A DNA stretch of 64,000 nt from Adenanthera pavonina (GCA_026686845.1 JAIVEN010000015.1:21557501-21621500), one strand, 5' to 3'. Numbered from the stretch's first letter, positions 22,746-35,348 are shown. Notes: generated by a model from the letters alone, not told the origin. A program made the numbers and translations.

Positions 22746-25396
22746 TTACTGGACGGTAGAATGTTGGTGCTCCTTTAAGTATAACTCGGAAATGGCAGTG
22801 TGCAGTGCAGCCCCTATTGGAAGGACTTCCTCATCAAGAAAGAAGAAGGGAGAGTGGGGAGAGTGAACTGATCCCACTTCCTCATTTCTAATTCCAATGT
22901 GAAACATTGCTCCAGGAATCACCTGTTGATAGAATGCAAAGTCTTCACCTGCCATCACCTTCTCGGACTCCTTCACATTCTCAGGACCAAGCAGGAGTTG
23001 ACCAACCCTCTTCACATGCAGGTGTAACTTATGGTCATTCACAACAGCAGGATATGGTGTGAAGGTGTCTTCTTTCATATCTAGATGTGCACTGCATCTG
23101 TGCACCACTGCCTGTGCTTCAATAACCTGCAAGTACCCCCTGACTATTAAATTAAATTAAGGAATCAAAATCATTTACTTCACTATCACTTCTTTTAATA
23201 ACAAAATATAGATTGCAGAGAAGTGCTCCCAGCCCAAATCAACCACGAAAATAAAAAAAGTAAAAACCAATATACCAAAGATTAATGAGGACTGTCGCAT
23301 ATTACAATTCAACAACTATATATTAGCATATGCATTTAACTTAATTAAATGATCTTCACAAGTGGGGGAAAATGTTGGGGACAGAAAACCATGGAAAATG
23401 TAGTGTCGAGAGTTTTTTTTTTTTTGGAGGTCATAATTGAACAAAGAAACCAAAATCATTCATGGCCCAAAAATGGGCTTCATTCGAAATGATTAACTCC
23501 ACTATGGAGGGACTTCAAACTGTTCTCCAGTTCTTTTTTTCCTTTTCTTTCAAATATTTTTCCCCAACAAGAGAAATATACTTTCCTTGCATATTACAAA
23601 AAAATTGCAACTTCACAAGGAAAAAAGAAAAAGTCATTAAATGGCCAAACCAATATTGACTTTTAAAAAACCAGAGACATTATACAAACTATGAATCAGT
23701 TGGAATTACCCAGAGTCTTGATCATTAAGGAAGATTGACTCACTTAAGTTTCTCATTGAAGCTATTAATCATGTCTAAAAGGTTATTTGAGTATACCTCC
23801 TTTACTCGCTGCCTGAAATGGTACATGCCTTCAGTCGTCTGACTCCTTAGAGAACCACCGAATTCAATGTACGATGGAATCACATTTAATGCGATATCAG
23901 CCTTGACATAAGTAATTGACAGCACCTGTGGCAAATAAATGGTTGTTGACATTACATATAATTGCCAGCAAATATATGGAATCTGAAATATTGCAAGATT
24001 GGATTGAGAGAATAGGATATACTAGACTATGAAGGGGATCAGTTTCTCTTGAGACAAGTTGTTGCAGTGCCAATATCGCAAATGATGTAGCCAGTACTGG
24101 ATCCACATTTTCGTGGGGTGATGCAGCATGCCCACCTTTCCCTATTATTTTTGCTGAGAAGATGCACCCAGCAGCTAAGAAAGGCCCAGATATAGATGCT
24201 ATGGCTCCTGCGGGTGTTTTAAAATCAACATGAACAGAGAAAATTGCTTCTGCACCTTCAAGTGCTCCATCTTTAATCATCTGACGGGCACCCCGAACTC
24301 CCTCCTCCGCAGGTTGGAAGATAAGTTTTACAGTTCCCTTAAATGCAAAAAGAAAAGGAGGAAATTCTTCAGATAACAGATTTTGAGGAATTGTGTATGA
24401 TTCAGAACCTCAAACACACAAATAGAAGTGAGCATCTACTTAGATCTCTGTTGGCCTATGCTTCAATACCACGAGAAAGACCATGTTCACAGCTGGTATC
24501 TCAATCATTAAATTAACTTATTGTGGTCTAAAAGCAAGCAATTATCTCATGCGCTCATATAACCTGTCACCAAAACAACCAATATAATACATGCTTCGTT
24601 TTACATGCACTTACGAAAACGTACATTTTAATTTTAACACCCTTGGATATTGCCCCGAAAAAATGATTTTCCGTTTAAAATCAAATTTGGACATTCAGTA
24701 CCCACACAAACGTGATTAAACTTTACCGCAAAGTGTCGATCATCGCTTGAAATTGGAAAAGCAAGCAGCACAAACAGAAGTGCTGAAATTGAAAAGTGAA
24801 ACAGGTCATCGGCGAATTGATGGTTCGACAAGTACCTGAAGTTTATTTTTCCGTTCATTAAGCAATTTCGCGGCACCAAGTAGCATGGTCGTGTGAGCAT
24901 CGTGCCCGCACGCATGCATTCTGCCCTCAATTTTGCTCTTGTGGCTCCACTCAACCAGCTCCTAATCACACAACACCAAATTCAAAGATATACTTTAAAG
25001 CTATTCTTGAACGAATCAACCCAGAAACGAAAATGAAGCTACCTGCAAAGGAAGGGCATCCATGTCAGCACGAAGAGCGACGATGGGGCGAGAACCAGAG
25101 CCAATTTGGGCAACGATGCCGGTTCTGGCAAGTGGGTATATGTAAGGGATGCCAAGCTTGTCGAGTTCGCTGCGGATAAGAGCACTGGTGTTGTGTTCTT
25201 GGAAAGCGAGTTCTGGATACTCATGAATTTTCCTTCGCACTGATATTAGCCAATCTTTGTCTCGCTGGGCTGCACTTAGAATCTCTTTCGCATCGGGATC
25301 ATCAATGTAATGCTTGGAACTTAACACAGAGCAAAGTGGAGTGAGTGAGAGAAACAGAAGAATCAGAGGAATGTGGGCAACCAAATATGTACCCAT
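22746..25396 (-). CDS. IAA-amino acid hydrolase, ILR1-like (M20 metallopeptidase family), five exons
   Basis: Exons 25396-25043, 24961-24836, 24337-24023, 23925-23797 and 23126-22746 join to 434 residues. Residues 1-25 are a hydrophobic signal peptide (LVAHIPLILLFLSLTPL). The M20D metal-binding and catalytic motifs are intact: MHACGHDAHTTMLLG (Cys136, His138), QPAEEG (Glu171, Glu172), the His in IFSVHV (about 196), the dimerisation-domain motif GKGGHAASPH, and the C-terminal HSPHSPFF (His399). The family hydrolyses auxin-amino acid conjugates, and sometimes jasmonate conjugates, to free hormone in the endoplasmic reticulum. The usual ER-retention tail (K/HDEL) is missing: the protein ends HQHSTVQ. 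Substrate preference cannot be read from sequence. Length is normal for the family. Confidence 0.95.
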
Positions 25397-26401
25397 CTGG
25401 ATTAGGAGGTTCGAAAGAACACCAGACGAAAATAGAAGAGTACGATTGAGACTGAAATGTATTTATTTATCGTACAGGTTGAACCCCGCAGAAGCTAATC
25501 GGGTAAACGTACCAACCACCGTTGACGCATATCGTCGATAGCTGAGTGCGTCCTAATTCCCAGGTAGCCCACGAAGCACGGATGATGTTTTTTCTTGGGC
25601 CAACAAGCAAGGATTTTAAAAGTTTTGATTTGGTTTGTTGTATAAAAATGCAAACTTGGCAAATCCATTGATTTTGCAAAATTACGATGAAATCGGTTCA
25701 ACTTTAGTTTGATTTAATTTGGTCTAGTAAAATGAGTTTTTTTTAGAAAAAAATATTATAATTGTTAATAAATTAAATTTAAATTTACATAAATTTCAAA
25801 AATAAAAATTGATATTCATAAATATATACATCAATTAATAAATATCGTTAATGTAAAATATAATTTTAATAAATCAAATAATTTCTTGATAAAGGTATTA
25901 TAGGTGCAAAATTATGTTTTTTTCACAAAAATTACTTTTGGCCCCCGCTGATCCGCCCCCAATATTTCCCGAATTGGGAACTAAAATATTCAGTCCTATA
26001 GTGAGTTGGCACAAAAATTCTGTGAAACACAAGAAAGCAAGTTACAATGACCGTCAGGCACAGTAACATCGTCTCAAATATATGATTGAACATATCATTC
26101 TCAGTGTATAATGATAAGTTACTAATATACAAGCGATATAACTTTTTCTTGACCTAACTCATATATCTACTAAAAGTAAAATAGCGGGAAAATACAAACC
26201 TAAAGACAGCAGAGGGGAAAAGAAAGATAACGCAGTGAAAGTGAGAAACTCTTGTACAACTAGGTAAGTATCTGATGTACCGACTACATATAATAAACAA
26301 AACCTTACATGCTCTTAACTGGCCCAACCCCCCCAAAAAAAAAAGGGCAATGTGGGCTAAATTATTACACACAAATGAACGATCTCCTAGCAGTTCAACT
26401 A
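25397..26401. other. Spacer between convergently spaced minus-strand genes
   Basis: The part next to 25396 should carry the promoter of the hydrolase gene (an AT-rich TATA-like TAAATAAATA on the minus strand near 25456-25468). The part next to 26401 should hold the 3'-UTR of the NAC gene. The middle is AT-rich with no visible gene. Confidence 0.5.
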
Positions 26402-29400
26402 CTAAAAGTGCCACCATATGCAAGCTAAGAATATTAATAGGACCAGTAAAATGACAGAAAATACAACAAATGACCAAATTGTGCCTTTAAAGGGCACTTT
26501 TGATGTATAACGGACCCTTGCGCACAGGCTTTTGATGTCTTTCAACTTTGAGACGGACCACGCACTTGCAGCATATGGCTGAGAAATCCTTGTAGTGTCG
26601 GTGAACTCAGGAGATGTCTTCTGGGGTTCGGCTAGAACTTTGGTATCAACAGTATCCACATCAGTAGCGTGATTTTCTGAAGTTTTTGTCTCCTGCAAAA
26701 GAGGAACTCACAAAGATCACAACACATTCAGATACAATCTCGAGTATAATACACTAGTTATACTAAACAAACTTCTTACCCCTGCAACGATTGGCTTTGA
26801 AGCATGGTCCTCTGGGGCACAGCACCCATCTTTCACCACCTCATCGGAGCTAAGAGGGTGCACTTGAAATTTACGTTGCAGACGTATTCTCCTGGGTGCA
26901 GTACCTTGGACTGGGATAGTGGAGTTGGTGTTTGGCAGGTCACTCAATCCTCGGCGAGGCATTACCCTGATACCAGTATCAGTATCGCCACTAACAACTG
27001 AATTATAGTTTCTGGATTCATTGCCCACATTGTACACTTGGCCCATGCCAACATCAGGTGAGGAAGCCATCACACAATTGTTATGTAATAATCCCATCTT
27101 GCTCTTCTGCTCATCACCAGTAAAGTCAGAGCTGATGGTGCTGTAAAAGTCTGAAGTTTTCTCCAACTTTGAAGAAGCCCTTCGGTCACTTGCCTCACCA
27201 TGATTCACGTCATCTAATGCTTGTAGCCTCTGAAGCATAGAACTAGACGGTAAGATCACACAGGAGACACAAGCACACCATGCTAAGTACACTCACACAG
27301 ATAATACAAGTTGCAACTTGATGTATACCAATTTCATAGATAGATAGCGTGGCACTTTCCAAAAAAACATAAGAGCTGACACTTGAGGTTACAAAATTAA
27401 AAACTACCAATTTGATGGCAAGACCTTGAATAATCAAATTAGAAGTATTTAGCATTACAGATGCTACTAACCAGTATATTTGGCATTTCCACATCTGAAT
27501 CACTGCCTGATCCATTATCCTTAACATCAACCAAGGTGGAGGTGGGCTTTTGACTGCTGGAATCATAGGATAACTCATCCCAATTAACAACTGAGTTTAA
27601 AAAGTCTGTCATATTTACCTCATTTGTACCGTACTGATGTTGCAATCCACAATTATCTGAGCCATTGCTTGAAGGAAAACAAAATTCTTGTGGCATATGT
27701 AGATGTACTGGGGAGAATAGTTTGTCATCCAATGGTTCAGTTGTTGGATCATAAAATATGTCAAGGCTCAGAAGCTGATCTTCCTGAAATAGCAAGCACA
27801 GGGTATAGAAGCAAAATCAACAACTACGTTTTCCAATAATTAGAGGTAAACACTGCACATTGCACAGAGTCCAAGAAATAAACTGTAATATTACCGCTTA
27901 TAAAAAATGTTTATATTGATATTGATTTATAAAGGGGAAATAAAAACCAGTAGAAAGAAAAGAAATAATAAAATGAAGTTCAGTCCATCTCACCTCTGCT
28001 GTTGTTGGAATAACAATCTTATTTTGTAGCTCACAAGTATCACATTCTTCGCTGTTGCCATCCATTGGAGTTATAATGTTGGATGTGACTTCCTCAGAAT
28101 TCTCAGAGATAGAGAATGGAACTGCCCTGTTCTTATCATCTTCAGTAGCTAGTGACGGAGAAGCTGCCATTGGAGCGAGATCTGATTGTATTACTTCTGG
28201 AGAATAATTAGCAGTAGTTGGAGTCGACACAGCCCGCTCCAATTCCTCACAGTTTGAACCTTCAAGAGTCTCATCTTGCTTCCTAAATAAACGACAAAGG
28301 ACGTATGCACTCTGGTACAATTCAAATTCACCAAATAAAAAGTTCAGCAATACATCACAATCTCTTCATATAGATTCAGAGTTATTAATAAACAGTAATA
28401 AGATGATGGTCATTAACTGTGTCAACCTGTGAGCAGTAACATATAAAGATTAAGTAAAGGGTGATTATTGTCAGGAAAGTAAAGGATGCAGTACAGACAT
28501 CCTTTCCTTAGAAATGAACTCAAAACATGAAACACAAAGATCACCCAGAACAGAATCCAAATAACTATAAGAACTATTTCCAGGACATAGCAGATGCGAT
28601 GTTCACATAGACTGCCTCAAACTCAGCATACAAGAGCTTCAAATAGACATAGGACCTTGAGACTAGAATATCCGCTTTAAAACCAAGAACTTCCTTTCAA
28701 TTAGAACATAAAAACCAAGAACTCTCACAGTGATCATTAGGAAAAAAAGGAAATGAGTGACTCTCCAGTTAAAAAATATGAAAAATAAGTCAAAACAGGA
28801 GACAAAACCAACAAAAAAAAAAACAAAGCAATCTAATAGCTGAATCACTGACTGAACTGAATTAGATTTGATTTATAAAATTGAGATAGTAACACGAAAA
28901 GGAGTATTTCATAAACCAATAAGAAAGGGGGATAAAAATTAAATCATCAAAAGGGGAAAATATTTACAAGATCCAATACTTCAATGTCACAAATACACCA
29001 TGACAAAGATAAATAAACACCCAATATTAAATAAAAGGAGAGGAGACCCAACCTGTCCAGGATTGGTACCATCGAGCTCCTTTAGGGTAGGACGGTATTC
29101 ATGCATAACCCAATATGTCCTCTTCCCTCGGGGTGCACGACCAGTATAGAACACTAAAGTCTTCTTCATTCCAATCAAGCTCGACCCAGACTTAATTTTG
29201 CGATCTTTGCCTGTTGCCTTCCAGTACCCATGAGTTGTTGCTCGGTTCAATCGATGCCCATTCGGATATTTGCGATCCTGCGGACAGAAGAAGAACCACT
29301 CTGGATCCTTGTTCCGTATAACCGATAAATCTAGAACAAATCCAAGAGAATAGACAATGAGTAAATCGAATAATTTAGCCACCGTTAATACATGTTACTA

Positions 29401-29833
29401 CTTGTTCAGAAGTCATAGATCAGTTTCACAGTAATTCTACCAAGCATCGCAAATTTAAGAATCCAAAAACCATTCAGTATGATCTGCTCACCAGTGAAAA
29501 AGTAATTTTTAGCTGGTGAGAAGATAGAAACAAACTTTCCCCCCTCTTACAACAACCCGAAATTAACGAAAATGGAGACTAAATCCAGAAAGAAGCAGAA
29601 TCGGATGGCAAAGAAAGAAACTCACCAGGTAAATCCCAAGGCTCCCATTTGCAAACATCAATTTCTCGTACAACCCACACGTCCTTCCCGTTTCCGTTGA
29701 TCTTCTGGCGCAGATAGTAATCGATCAACTCCTCATCCGTGGGCCGAAACCTGAAACCTAGAGGAAGCGAATAGAGAGGCAAAACCGCTACCTCATCCGC
29801 GCGCGGCGGATAACACTCGACGGCCACACCCAT
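26402..29833 (-). CDS. Membrane-tethered NAC transcription factor (NTL type), six exons
   Basis: Exons 29833-29626, 29330-29053, 28311-27994, 27783-27472, 27229-26780 and 26692-26402 join to 618 residues. The NAC domain (about residues 24-175) is complete: LPLGFRFRPTDEELIDYYLR, WEPWDLPDLS, FFFCPQDRKYPNGHRLNRAT, GYWKATGKDRKI and WVMHEYRPTL. An acidic activation region follows, then APRRIRLQRKFQ (an RIRLQ-type motif common in this clade). A single hydrophobic segment ends the protein (WSFVVFSVILLVLLIFLACI, about 594-613). NAC factors of this kind are held at ER or plasma membrane and released by proteolysis under stress. I chose the second Met (29833) because MGVAVEC matches the usual start; an in-frame ATG 33 bases upstream is possible. 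Introns 1 and 2 sit at standard NAC positions. Confidence 0.95.
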
Positions 29834-31099
29834 ACAGTACCACGATACAGTTCCAAGTTCCAACAAGAGATAAAGTAAACACAGTGTTTGAAGAAGCTCT
29901 CAATTAATTATAAAGGAATACACAAAAACCAGATTTGGGAATCAGAGACTCAGAGAGATTCTGAAGATTTTATGGAGTGATGACCTTTAATTTTTTTTTT
30001 CCTCTTTTTCTAGCATCACACAACACAGGTAAGAAGGAGGAGCTAGGTGAGAAAGGAGCTTGCTGAGAAAGTTAGTAGGAGAGAGAATGAGAGTGGTAGG
30101 TGTAGTATCTCCATACAATCCACCGTATGAGGGAAACCGCGTTTTGTATTCCTCGTATCCACCGCGTCCAATATTCCGATTTGAGCCCCTATCCTCCCAT
30201 AAAATCACGATATTGCCAGTCCTATTTGGAACTGAATTGCTGATGTGTCAAAATGATCTGAGGCTGAGGCAGCGAGCCACCGAAATGAGTGAGAAGCAAA
30301 GGCAATGGGAAGGTCGATAAGATACAAAGCCATTGGGTGAATGACCGGTCCAGCCAATGATTTAGTGCCGCGTGTCGTACATAGGATGACCAGGGCTTCT
30401 CATTTACGTGGTGACTAAGGAAACGTAAATTACCAATGGGAAAAGGCGAAGGCGCTAAGAACCAACCTTCCTCTTCTTTACCTATTATCCGTTATAATTT
30501 TTTACATAAAAAAATTATTTTTAATCCATAAAAAAAAACACAATATGCTTCAATTGTAGTATTATACTTCCTTTGTCCTTTATTTTTTTATTATTTTAAA
30601 TGAAGCTTTTAATTCATTACACGCTGTTAGTTAGAACTAAATTAACAACAAAATATACATCCAGGTTTAAATCATCAATGAACAATATATGTAAAAAATT
30701 TATAAATTAGATTTCAAAATTTTAAAAATAAAATATTTAAATTATATATTTTAAAATACATTTCCTCAATTATATATGTTTTTATTTTTATTATGTCCAT
30801 GAAAACTCAAATGTTGTATGCATTTTCCAGATATGTTAAAAAAATGTATATTTAATTTAAACTGTTTCTTGGACAAGGTATATTTAGTTTAAATTGTGTA
30901 TAATAAATTTGAATAGTTTAAATTTTTTTAAAATAAAAAATATGTTCACCAAAGATATATAAATATGAATAGTTTAAATTTTAATGACGCGTCGCAAATG
31001 GTAGTAAGTGGGGCAGGGCTGAATAAAGGACGAAAGGGATTGATGTGATTTGCTCGCTCCATGGTTAATCTAGAAGGTCGTTTAAATATTATATTATAA
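29834..31099. other. Promoter-side spacer upstream of the NAC gene
   Basis: 29834-30400 should contain the NAC gene's 5'-UTR and promoter. 30480-31099 is AT-rich. No gene seen. Confidence 0.45.
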
Positions 31100-31399
31100 C
31101 AAGTGTATGTTTGGATTTAAATAATAAATGCTTATAGGATTAAAAAAAAATGCTTATTTATCCATTTTTCAAACACCCACCTCGTTTACATAATAGCTTA
31201 TTTAGTCTAGAAGCTCGATTGTAATAAGCTGGCATGGGCAGCTTATAATAATCACTTTTGACAGATTATATGATCGTTAGAAGTATTAAATGATTGTTAG
31301 CTAACCTTTTGACCAAAACTGCCCTGTAGCTCTCCTTTCATTGCTCAACACTGAACTCCTCGGCCATCTGCTCTAGAGAATCGCCTTCGGCTCTACTTG

Positions 31400-31617
31400 G
31401 GTTATCACCGCGTTAAACCATCGTCGGCGGCCTCCTACAAACTCCAAACAAGGTCATCTTCTCTTCTCCTTTGGTTATCACGGAGTCAAAGCCCCATCGG
31501 CCTCCTGCAAAATCCCGCACAGTTATCTTCTTCTCTTCTTCGGTGGTTATCACGGCGGAGAACCCCCATCGGCCTCCTGCAAAATCCTCTACGGCCATCC
31601 TCTGCCTTCTCGTATGT
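31400..31617 (+). repeat. Tandem repeat of about 72 bp in the Harbinger leader
   Basis: Three imperfect units begin at GGTTATCAC (31400, 31473, 31545), each followed by CATCGGCCTCCTGCAAAATC or a close variant. Confidence 0.8.
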
Positions 31618-31850
31618 ATCTCACCACTGCGTCTCAGATCCAGTCATCCTCGCGGCCAAACTCGTGCTCTAAATCACTCTGCCTCGTCCTCTCTTTCTCA
31701 TCATCGCCGTGAACTCTGCCTTCTCGTATGTATCTCACCACTGCGTCTCAGATCCAGTCATCCTCTCGGCCAAACTCGTGCTCTAAATCACTCTGCCTCG
31801 TCCTCTCTTTCTCATCATCGTCGTGAACTCTACCTTCTCGTACCTTTCTC
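31601..31850 (+). repeat. Tandem repeat of 114 bp in the Harbinger leader
   Basis: Unit 1 (31601-31714) and unit 2 (31715-31828) are nearly identical from TCTGCCTTCTCGTATGTATC onward. A third partial unit starts at 31829. GC-rich compared with its surroundings. Confidence 0.9.
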
Positions 31851-32832
31851 ACCACCGTGTCTCATCATCTTCGGCATTGGAGAATCCTCCGAGGCACTTC
31901 CTGGCTTCATCATTGTAGGTGCCTTCGATCTCTGGATCTGGGACTCAAGGTATGTTCTACTAACAATATTGCTTGATCTGTGAGAGGTGGACTGAAATCC
32001 GTGTATTCCTCCTCCATATGCATCTGATTTGGAAACTGATCTGAGATGTCTCACGCTCCACTGTGATTTGCTTACAGCTCCATCATCGGCCGTGGGTGTG
32101 TTGCCTCGTCCTGTGTCTTCTACCTCTGTGGGTGTGCTTGCTTTGTGAGTACACTCTGTCCATCCTTCTGTTTCAGTTATGCTATATGCTGAAAAGAAAC
32201 CAAAATATACTGGCTTGCTTGGTGGGTGTGCTTGCTTGGTGTGCTAAGATGGAAAGGTGGTTGTTTTCTGATATACATTCCTAGTTAGTGGAGTGTAGTT
32301 GGATTTGAATATTTGCATCTCAACTCTTTTCTGTTTTCATTATCTACGTTATGTGCTTTTATTGGCTGGCATTTGTTTTGTTTCAATGCTATGTTAGATT
32401 CTTGCTTTCTTTGGTAAGCATATAGTACATGGATTCCCAACTCTTTTCTTTTTTTCCCTTATGATTATTTGTTCTGCATCCTTTTAGAAAAGTTGCTGTC
32501 TTTTTCGGGTTCTAAATTTATCTATTATTTGATTACAAAAATCCTTAACAAGTCCTTGTTTTGTAGTTTTATTTCTGTGAGGTGAAATGATATGAACGAA
32601 TTGATTCATTGTCAATGGTCGATTTGTTTTTGTGTAGTGTGTTTATTTATTTTGCATTTGTGTGGCCTGCATCCTCTCAGCTTGTGAGGTGTTATGTCCT
32701 TCATTTAAAGTAAACAGATGTATAGAAATCATCAATTGGAGATTCTTCTTTGTATTGATTATCAGTGGATTGTGTTTTTAGGTGTTATAAAAGTGTTGGA
32801 TTCTTTTAGCTGAATTTGTTGTTTATATAGTC

Positions 32833-33737
32833 ATGGGTACTGAGAAAGTGAAAGCAACTTGGGACATGAATGCAACTGAGAGTTTGATCAAACTATGTGT
32901 GGAACAAGTCCAAAAAGGGCAGTGGCTGGGTAGTAGTCTAAATAAAACTGGATGGGTTGTTGTAATAGTTGGGTTTAAGGAAAAGACTGGCAGGAATTAC
33001 ACTAGGGCACAACTTAAGAATATGTTAGATGTTCTTAGAAAAGATTGGACTTTATGGTGCAAGATGCTTGAGAAAGAGTCAGGTGTAGGGTGGCTTCCTA
33101 GGCAACAAACTATTGATGCATCTGATTCATGGTGGGAGAAAAAGATATCATATGTAGTCTACTTTATTTGATGTTATAATATGCCTAATTTATTGAACTT
33201 TTGTGTAATATGTTATACTAATTATATATAAATATGTAGGAAAATCCAGAATATAAGAAATTCAGACATAGAGGACTTCAATTTGAGGATGAGTTAACAA
33301 TATTAATTAGAAGTGTAGTGGCAAGTGGGGTGCATGCATGGACACCGTCATCAGGGACATTACCTGATGATGTTGCAGAGGATGATGGTGTGTACCATCC
33401 ATGTTTAGACCTACAGGAAGGATCAGGAGATAGTAAGGAAGATCTCGGTAATGATACATCTAGACAAAGTGCTGGAGTGAGTGTTGAGCTTGTGGATATG
33501 AACTTGAACACTTCCCACGGGTACTCCTGTGAAAGAAACATCGACAAGAGAACGAGGATGGGACCTTCAGAAGGAAGGAAAAAACAAAAAGCCACCAATA
33601 CAGGGCAGATAGTTGATGCTATCAGTAGGATTGCTGATGCACAGGAATCGCGAGGAAAACAGAAGGCTGCAACATCTATGGGTGAAGTTATGGCTCAATT
33701 AAGTTCAATAGAGGCTATCTATAATGATCTTGATTGA
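32833..33737 (+). CDS. Harbinger ORF1: Myb/SANT-like DNA-binding protein, two exons
   Basis: Exons 32833-33153 and 33240-33737 join to 272 residues. The first exon carries a Myb_DNA-bind_3-type helix domain (KATWDMNATESLIKLCVEQV, GFKEKTGRNYTRAQLKN, LRKDWTLWCKML, DSWWEKKI). The second starts ENPEYKKFRHRGL, the usual continuation in plant Harbinger ORF1 and host 'L10-interacting MYB domain' proteins. It then becomes acidic and low complexity. ORF1 proteins bind element ends and help bring the transposase to the nucleus. The frame is intact although its partner transposase is broken. Confidence 0.8.
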
Positions 33738-34719
33738 TATTCCAAATGCTGTGAAGTCCTTTCAGACCCCACCAAAAGGGACATCTTTGTACATTTAAGA
33801 CATGATGAGGAAAGATTGTTGACCTGGTTGAAGCTTGCTGCATCTAGAATTTAGGACATTGAACTTTAGTTTTAAATGTGACTTGTAGAGTTGCTATTAG
33901 GATGTTCAACTTTATTGCTAATTTAGGATGTTCAACTTTGTTATATTAGGTTGCTTGTTGTGACCTTGTTATAAATGTGACTTGGATATTTGTCTACTTT
34001 AGATTGAAGTATAAATTTAGTTTACAACTTTTTTATAAAGAATTATGAAGAACATGATGTTTTCTAAATATTTACTTTAATATTTCACCTTCCAGGTTTG
34101 AAGAGTTAAATGGGAGACTCAGACTCATCTGAAGATGATTTTAATGAAGTTGCAAACGTCACTGCATTAGTTGGGTTGTATGCGGTAAAACATTTATGTA
34201 AGGAGTCCCAAAGAACTAGTGAATATACATGTCATTTGTGGGTAAATGAAATTTTACAAGGTCATCCTATTCATTGTTATGAGATGTTTCGTCTGGAAAA
34301 GAATGTATTTTATCAACTTTGCAATGAATTGGTCGAAGAACATGGGTTAAAGGGAACTAGGAGAATGGGGGTGCAAGAAATGCTTGCAATTTTTTGAACA
34401 TGATTGGGCATGGGGTTGGAAATAGGATGCTACAAGAGAGATTTCAACACTCAGAAGAAACTATAAGTAGATATTTCCATCGAGTCTTAGTGGTTTGCCT
34501 TAGACTAGTAACAAAATATATCAAGCCCAAAGATAATAGATTTCGTGGTGTACCATAAAAAATACGGCGTGATAAGCGATATTGGCCGTTTTTCAAAAAT
34601 GCTATAAGAGCTATTAATGGTACTCATATTCCATGTGTTGTTACTCCTAGTGAACAACTGAGATTTATTGGAAGAAAATGTGAGAAAATTTTCAAAATAA
34701 AAAGGTGTCTCTTAAAGGA

Positions 34720-34873
34720 TTCATGAACTAATGATGACTCTTGAGATGATTCATGAAAAATTACAAGATTCATGAAATATGAAAGGATGTGACTTCTACC
34801 TAGATTCATGAATCATTACAATGTATATATATTAATCATATGAAAGGATGTGACTTTTGTCTAAATTCATGAA
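34720..34873 (+). promoter_or_regulatory. Cluster of five heat-shock-element-like palindromes in Copia U3
   Basis: TTCATGAA occurs at 34720-34727, 34750-34757, 34769-34776, 34805-34812 and 34866-34873. Each is TTCnnGAA, the two-unit core bound by heat shock factors. Perfect three-unit elements are not seen. The set is repeated in the 3' LTR, offset by 5,147. The position, 85-240 bases upstream of the TATA box, is right for an enhancer. Confidence 0.5.
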
Positions 34874-34957
34874 TCATTACAATGTACATACATGGTTAAT
34901 GTATGTGTGCTTTTATTGAAAGAGTTATGTTACTTCAAGAGGTGCCTTCTCATTCCC

Positions 34958-34965
34958 TATAAATA
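34958..34965 (+). promoter_or_regulatory. Copia LTR TATA box
   Basis: CCCTATAAATAGTCC is a textbook plant TATA context. Transcription would start about 30 bases downstream, near 34990. The same site recurs in the 3' LTR at 40105-40112. Confidence 0.8.
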
Positions 34966-35320
34966 GTCCACAATCTTTCATCATTTGAGGATTAAAAATT
35001 GATTTTATCCACACTTGTTTCAACATACACAAACTCACTTGCTTTTATCTTTAGTGCACAAAGGATAAAAAGCAAATTACCACTTTGTAAAAGCCATTGT
35101 TGTCTAGGCTTGAGTTTTGGAAGTACAGCACCTACTCAAGGGTCTTCATTGTATCCTGCAGGAAATTCGTCACTAACCCAAGTTGTACCCAAGATTTGGA
35201 ATTTGGTGGGGGCGAATTAAGCCTAAAGGAAAGTGTTGCCCACGCCTTGAAGACTTGTGCATAACTTTTTCTCCAATCTCTTTTTCTTCTACACTTCAAA
35301 GTTCCATCCGGTGTAACAAT

Positions 35321-35334
35321 CTTTAGGCTTAATT
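35321..35334 (+). other. Possible self-priming site (primer-binding site) of the Copia
   Basis: CTTTAGGCTTAATT begins two bases after the 5' LTR, where a primer-binding site belongs. It is a perfect 14-nt reverse complement of AATTAAGCCTAAAG at 35215-35228 inside the same LTR, with one more G-U pair (35229/35320). No complement to a tRNA CCA end is present. Confidence 0.5.
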
Positions 35335-35348
35335 ACCGTTGAATTCAA

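Larger units (their letters stand above)
34679..35318 (+). repeat. Copia 5' LTR
   Basis: 640 bp, TG...CA ends. U3 has five TTCATGAA palindromes (34720, 34750, 34769, 34805, 34866) and a 61-bp tandem duplication (34777-34837 and 34838 onward). A TATA box is at 34958. The R/U5 part contains AATTAAGCCTAAAG (35215-35228), the reverse complement of the sequence just beyond the LTR. Confidence 0.98.

Noticed and set aside
34999..35220. 73-codon frame present in both Copia LTRs
   Set aside because: Lies in the R/U5 region and has no known domain; identical only because the LTRs are identical.
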